From the NCBI GenBank assembly GCA_000733415.1, contig KL662192.1, forward strand, positions 1,242,322 through 1,268,815: a stretch of DNA of 26,494 nucleotides, given 5' to 3'. The notes beneath the pieces were generated by a model. That model made no database searches. It saw only the letters and a program-made list of their open reading frames with translations, and was not told the origin of the DNA. Numbering within the stretch: the first letter of the stretch is position 1; each line of letters starts with the position of its first letter. A program made the translations under genes and the position numbers. This DNA comes from [Leptolyngbya] sp. JSC-1 (GTDB lineage: Bacteria > Cyanobacteriota > Cyanobacteriia > Elainellales > Elainellaceae). Shown in pieces: positions 24,251 through 26,494 of this stretch.

Positions 24251-25258
24251 GTGATTAACCCACCTGTTCTCTGTCTAGGTGAAATCTTATGGGATTGCTG
24301 GTCAGACCAAGCAGACTCACTTTCCGGCGAGGTGGCAGTCTGGACTCGTTACCCTGGAGGTGCACCCGCTAATGTAGCCTGTGCGTTGACCAAATTGGGC
24401 ACACTGGCCGGATTTATTGGCTGTGTTGGGGAAGATGGGCCAGGCGAGGCGCTGATAGAACTCTTGCAAACTCTTGGTGTGAATACGGCAGGAATTCAAC
24501 GGCACGCCACAGCCCCCACGCGACAAGTAGAGGTGCTGCGATCAAGCACGGGCGATCGGCAGTTTGTTGGCTTTATCGGGGGAGACACAACGGTCTTTGC
24601 TGATACGCATCTGCAAGCCAAGCAGCTTCCTGTTGAGCTATTCAGCCGCGCCAATTTTTTAGTTACCGGTACGCTGGGATTGGCCTATCCCGAAACCCAA
24701 CAGGCGATTCGGCAGGCTTTGGCACTGGCCGAGCAATACGATCTTACCATCCTTATGGATGTGAATTGGCGACCCGTGTTTTGGCCGGAACCAGACATCG
24801 CCAAACCGCTGATTCTGGACATCGTCAAAGCTGTAGACTTCCTGAAGCTGTCGGTTGAGGAGGCCGAGTGGTTATTTGAAACAACTGACCCGAGTTTGAT
24901 TGCCCAGCGTTTGCCCCATCTGGCAGGAGTTTTGCTGACCGCCGGCGAACAGGGCTGCACCTATTGGCTCAGTGGCAACGCAGGTCAAATTCCTGCCTTT
25001 GCTGTCGCAGTCGCAGATACCACAGGAGCAGGCGATAGCTTTGTGGCCGGATTTTTGCATCAGCTTTGTCAACACGGTACGCCAGCGCTGAACGATCCCA
25101 CTAAAGCAGATCAGATGGTGCGGTATGCCAGCGCTGTTGGTGCATTGACTACAACTCGGATGGGTGCGATTGCAGCACAACCCACCCCAGCTGAAGTTAG
25201 CACTTTTCTACAATCATTTCCCAGTTCTGAAACGAAAGCATATACTTCATCACCTTAA
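24251..25258 (+). CDS. PfkB-family sugar kinase, probable fructokinase
   Basis: About 335 residues. It opens with PPVLCLGEILWD, then PfkB signature 1 as GGAPANVACALTKLG, and ends with signature 2, DTTGAGDSFVAGFLHQL, whose Asp is the catalytic base. FIGCVGEDGPGEALIELLQ and ILMDVNWRPVFWP are typical of plant/cyanobacterial fructokinases. Predicted reaction: fructose to fructose 6-phosphate, the product of mannitol or sorbitol oxidation by the neighbouring dehydrogenases; ribokinase-type specificities cannot be excluded. Start is uncertain: GTG at 24251 (AGGA nine bases upstream, gives MINPPVL as in homologues) is preferred over TTG at 24233. It is divergent from the NADH dehydrogenase-xylulokinase pair and completes the kinase set (MtlZ role). 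Confidence 0.85.
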   Translation: MINPPVLCLGEILWDCWSDQADSLSGEVAVWTRYPGGAPANVACALTKLGTLAGFIGCVGEDGPGEALIELLQTLGVNTAGIQRHATAPTRQVEVLRSSTGDRQFVGFIGGDTTVFADTHLQAKQLPVELFSRANFLVTGTLGLAYPETQQAIRQALALAEQYDLTILMDVNWRPVFWPEPDIAKPLILDIVKAVDFLKLSVEEAEWLFETTDPSLIAQRLPHLAGVLLTAGEQGCTYWLSGNAGQIPAFAVAVADTTGAGDSFVAGFLHQLCQHGTPALNDPTKADQMVRYASAVGALTTTRMGAIAAQPTPAEVSTFLQSFPSSETKAYTSSP

Positions 25259-25373
25259 CTTTTAAGCGACACTACGGCGGCCCACAATGATTGGTTGATG
25301 AAGGATTTCATCCAAACTGAAGTGAACCCTTGAATTCGGACAGAAGATCGAAGACTTTAAGGAAGTTTCTCTT

Positions 25374-26217
25374 TTATATCACATTCTTCTTTTGTTGTTC
25401 ATTCCATTTCTTCTCGTATTCATCTGGCGTTAGATAGCCTAATGATGAATCTATTCTCTTCTTTATGTACACGTTCTCTAAGAACTGTTCAATCTGTTCA
25501 TACGCTTCTGCAAAATTCCGATACTCCGATAAGTCAACTTCCTCTTTAATCGTTCGCATCAATCGTTCTGCATAGCCGTTCTGCATAGCCGTTCTGCCAT
25601 GTCTGCCTCACTTCTGCCATGCTACTTTTGACTGCGTGCTCCTCTAGCAGCTTGACATACTCGTTCGCTGCATATTGCCCGCCTTGATCAGAATGATGTA
25701 TCTCCGGTCGTCCCTTTGCCACACCCTTGTTCAGAGCCGTAATCGTCAAGCTCACCTCCATGCTTTGTGCCAGATGCCAACCCCGAATGCTGCGCGTGAA
25801 CACATCCATTAACACGGCCAAGTACACAAATTCCTGTTGCAGCCTGATGTACGTGATGTCCCCCACCTAAACTTGATCCGGTCGCTCGATGGCTAAATCT
25901 ATCACCAGGTTCGGATATCGCCGAAAGCTATGGTTGCTGTTGGTCGTCCGTTTCCGCCTCACAGGTTGCTTGCCAGCCAAGCCAAGCTGCCGCATCAGCC
26001 GCGCTACCCGTTTGTGGTTAATCTCCTGTCCTTGACGTTGTAGCATCGCCGTGATGCGACGATAACCATAGGTCGGATGCTGCCCACAAAGCTTGACAAT
26101 CGCCTCCTTGATCTCGGTCTCGTCTGGGGGTGGCTGCGACTGGTAGTAGACCTGGCTGCGCGGGTAGTTTAACACCTGGCACAGGGTTGCAATCGGATAC
26201 TCCTGGCTCAATTGCAT
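25374..26217 (-). pseudogene. IS3-family transposase orfB, nonsense and frameshift
   Basis: The integrase-like OrfB is recognisable in three pieces. The first (26217-25867) has YPRSQVYYQS and HPTYGYRRITAMLQRQG, the helical and HTH_21 region. The second has VGDITYIRLQQEFVYLAVLM (first catalytic Asp) and HHSDQGGQYAANEY (second Asp). The third has NGYAERLMRTIKEE (catalytic Glu), then SSLGYLTPDEYEKKW to the TAA at 25374. Two lesions kill it: a TAG at 25864-25866 where the family has Trp before VGDITYI, and a 13-bp tandem duplication (25571-25596) that duplicates the NGYAERL coding DNA and shifts the frame. The start overlaps the orfA stop as TAATG. Confidence 0.85.
25571..25596. repeat. 13-bp tandem duplication inside IS3 orfB
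   Basis: CATAGCCGTTCTG at 25571-25583 is repeated exactly at 25584-25596. It is not a multiple of three and breaks the transposase frame just at the catalytic Glu region. Confidence 0.95.
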
Positions 26218-26291
26218 TACCGTCTCCCGTTTTTGTCCAGGCTCCAGTAGCTCGAGGCTTTTTTGGCGATCTCAAGCTGCACGGTCAACTG
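26217..26291 (-). pseudogene. IS3-family orfA, last 24 codons
   Basis: The minus strand reads QLTVQLEIAKKASSYWSLDK then NGRR and a TAA at 26217-26219, the usual end of the small helix-turn-helix OrfA preceding OrfB in IS3 elements. It is cut off at 26291, where the ISKra4-type element begins. Confidence 0.7.
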
Positions 26292-26494
26292 GGGTGCATC
26301 CCAGTCTTGCGAGTCTCAATTTGAGAACTGCCCATTGAGATAAGCACAACGATGGAGCAAGACTTGAGGAACGTTTTGCGCTTTCCACTGTGCTCCAGAT
26401 AGTTTGATGCGCGCTCCAATCTGTTTGACAGTCGATTCAATCATGCCTGAACCAATGGAAATCCCTTCGGCTTGGAAGTAACTGTAATTGACGA
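26292..26494 (-). mobile_element. ISKra4-type insertion sequence, right part, inverted second copy
   Basis: Reverse complement of 23-225 with one mismatch. Identity stops at 26292, giving an outer boundary GGGTGCATCCCAGTC that agrees with the left copy. The element sits inside the IS3 orfA. It is cut by the window edge. Confidence 0.7.
26316..26494 (-). CDS. ISKra4-type transposase, C-terminal fragment (5' end outside window)
   Basis: Last 59 codons of the same transposase as at 1-201, stop TGA at 26316-26318. One residue differs: IGSGMIES here against IGSGTIES in the left copy, the latter being the family's usual text. Nothing can be said about the intactness of the rest. Confidence 0.75.
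   Translation of the reverse strand, partial: VNYSYFQAEGISIGSGMIESTVKQIGARIKLSGAQWKAQNVPQVLLHRCAYLNGQFSN

Larger units (their letters stand above)
25323..26291 (-). mobile_element. IS3-family insertion sequence, inactivated and truncated
   Basis: Contains the 3' end of orfA and a broken orfB on the minus strand. The right end of the element is placed at about 25323, where the DNA reads TGAACCCTTGAATTCGGACA, since IS3 elements typically end in TGA; this boundary is a guess. The left end is missing because the ISKra4-type copy joins at 26291/26292, inside orfA. Confidence 0.6.

Noticed and set aside
25259..25322. Hairpin terminator after the kinase gene
   Set aside because: The short GC-rich stretch (GGCGGCCC region) has no convincing stem followed by a T-run.

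Overview
The window looks like cyanobacterial chromosome. The pointers are a pentapeptide-repeat protein, a membrane-anchored type II NADH dehydrogenase, decayed type III polyketide synthase DNA, ISKra4- and IS3-type insertion sequences of the kind common in filamentous cyanobacteria, and two HIP1 octamers (GCGATCGC at 1209 and 19551). Genus cannot be fixed from the sequence alone. No tRNA, rRNA or CRISPR array was seen.

Layout. (1) 1-225: 3' end of an ISKra4-type insertion sequence. The same 203 bp recurs inverted at the right edge (26292-26494), so the window starts and stops inside two copies of one IS, or the contig was cut at a repeat. (2) About 370-10,600, all on the minus strand: a surface-polysaccharide block. 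In transcription order it holds a zinc-ribbon SAM methyltransferase, an FkbM methyltransferase, a third SAM methyltransferase, a Wzy-like polymerase, three GT4 glycosyltransferases, an acyltransferase-3 O-acyltransferase and a DxD glycosyltransferase-like protein. No flippase, priming transferase or export gene is inside, so the locus continues elsewhere. (3) 10,847-11,654: a graveyard of three gene fragments: an isoprenylcysteine-methyltransferase-like gene with an internal deletion, the C-terminal end of a type III polyketide synthase with nonsense codons, and the C-terminal helix-turn-helix of a LuxR-type regulator.

(4) 11,622-25,258: a polyol-catabolism island. A minus-strand operon encodes a lipoprotein binding protein, two permeases, an ATPase and a mannitol dehydrogenase. 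Divergent from it runs a short-chain dehydrogenase, a pentapeptide-repeat protein and a SorC-type regulator. A type II NADH dehydrogenase and a xylulokinase are translationally overlapped on the minus strand, and a PfkB fructokinase-like kinase lies on the plus strand. The gene set matches the known alphaproteobacterial sorbitol/mannitol/arabitol (smo/mtl) operon: uptake, oxidation to fructose or D-xylulose, NADH re-oxidation, and a kinase for each product. It is visibly more GC-rich than the polysaccharide block. (5) 25,259-26,291: a dead IS3-family element (nonsense codon plus a 13-bp frameshifting duplication), itself cut by the right-hand ISKra4 copy.

The window is also rich in short tandem repeats: 14 bp x 6 at the regulator's 3' end, 12 bp x 4 and 16 bp x 4 between the NADH dehydrogenase and the kinase, and 16 bp x 2 upstream of the polysaccharide block.
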